Source of the DNA: DASVEE01 sp036399695
Lineage (GTDB): Bacteria > Acidobacteriota > Thermoanaerobaculia > Gp7-AA8
DNA length: 5,894 nt
NCBI GenBank assembly: GCA_036399695.1
Contig: DASWMP010000367.1
Coordinates: forward strand, 1 to 5,894
Reading direction: 5' to 3'
In this document: positions 5,874 to 5,894 of the stretch, one piece after another
Position numbering within the stretch: the stretch's first letter is position 1
Layout of the letters: the number at the start of each line of letters is the position of its first letter
Notes under the pieces: generated by a model
The model's input: only the letters and a program-made list of their open reading frames with translations
The model's database searches: none
What the model was told of the DNA's origin: nothing
Translations under genes and position numbers: made by a program

Positions 5874-5885
5874 AATCTCGGAGTG
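5874..5885 (+). repeat. 12-nt repeat, right copy
   Basis: AATCTCGGAGTG, starting 2 nt after the hflX stop codon, is identical to the minus-strand sequence at 70-59 beside the MerR stop codon. At the left copy it is followed outward by CGGTGGCGA of the palindrome; here it is followed by nine G, which agree with that sequence at 5 of 9 positions. This may be the start of a second copy of the same intergenic element, cut off by the window end. Confidence 0.45.
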
Positions 5886-5894
5886 GGGGGGGGG
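5885..5894 (+). other. Terminal run of ten G
   Basis: The last ten bases are all G, directly at the sequence end. No other run like it exists in the window. A homopolymer G at a contig edge is a known artefact of two-colour sequencing chemistry, where no signal is called as G. These bases should not be trusted as genomic sequence. Confidence 0.7.

Overview
The window is a compact stretch of GC-rich DNA (roughly two thirds G+C by eye) from a Gram-negative-type, diderm bacterium. It carries the late steps of Kdo2-lipid A and inner-core LPS synthesis. The gene set, the GC content and the style of the small MerR protein would fit Acidobacteriota (for example Vicinamibacteria) or a deltaproteobacterial-type lineage. 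That placement is inference; nothing here fixes the taxon.

Layout. On the minus strand, reading from about 4547 down to 69, are waaA (Kdo transferase), lpxK (lipid A 4'-kinase), an lpxL/htrB-type acyltransferase, waaF (heptosyltransferase II type) and a small MerR-family regulator. The first four are translationally coupled: waaA/lpxK and lpxK/lpxL share ATGA overlaps, and lpxL/waaF overlap by 8 nt. The MerR gene follows after 34 nt and has its own perfect TATAAT. On the plus strand hflX (ribosome-associated GTPase) diverges from waaA across a 46-nt gap. That gap holds a near-perfect 13-nt direct repeat and promoter-like hexamers.

How the genes work together. LpxK phosphorylates the disaccharide to lipid IVA, WaaA adds Kdo, the LpxL-type enzyme adds a secondary acyl chain, and WaaF extends the heptose inner core. 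Gene order is close to pathway order. WaaC, ADP-heptose synthesis and any second late acyltransferase would have to lie elsewhere. HflX is functionally separate and probably shares only the intergenic control region.

Edges. The left end is a 58-nt compound palindrome beside the MerR stop codon. The right end, beside the hflX stop codon, has a 12-nt sequence that is the exact inverted copy of the one flanking that palindrome, then runs into ten G residues. This looks like a contig broken at a dispersed intergenic repeat, with a possible sequencing artefact at the right end. Apart from these sites the window is an ordinary housekeeping envelope locus. I found no CRISPR, tRNA, rRNA, transposase or new multigene system. 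The long ORFs antisense to each gene are GC-rich shadows.
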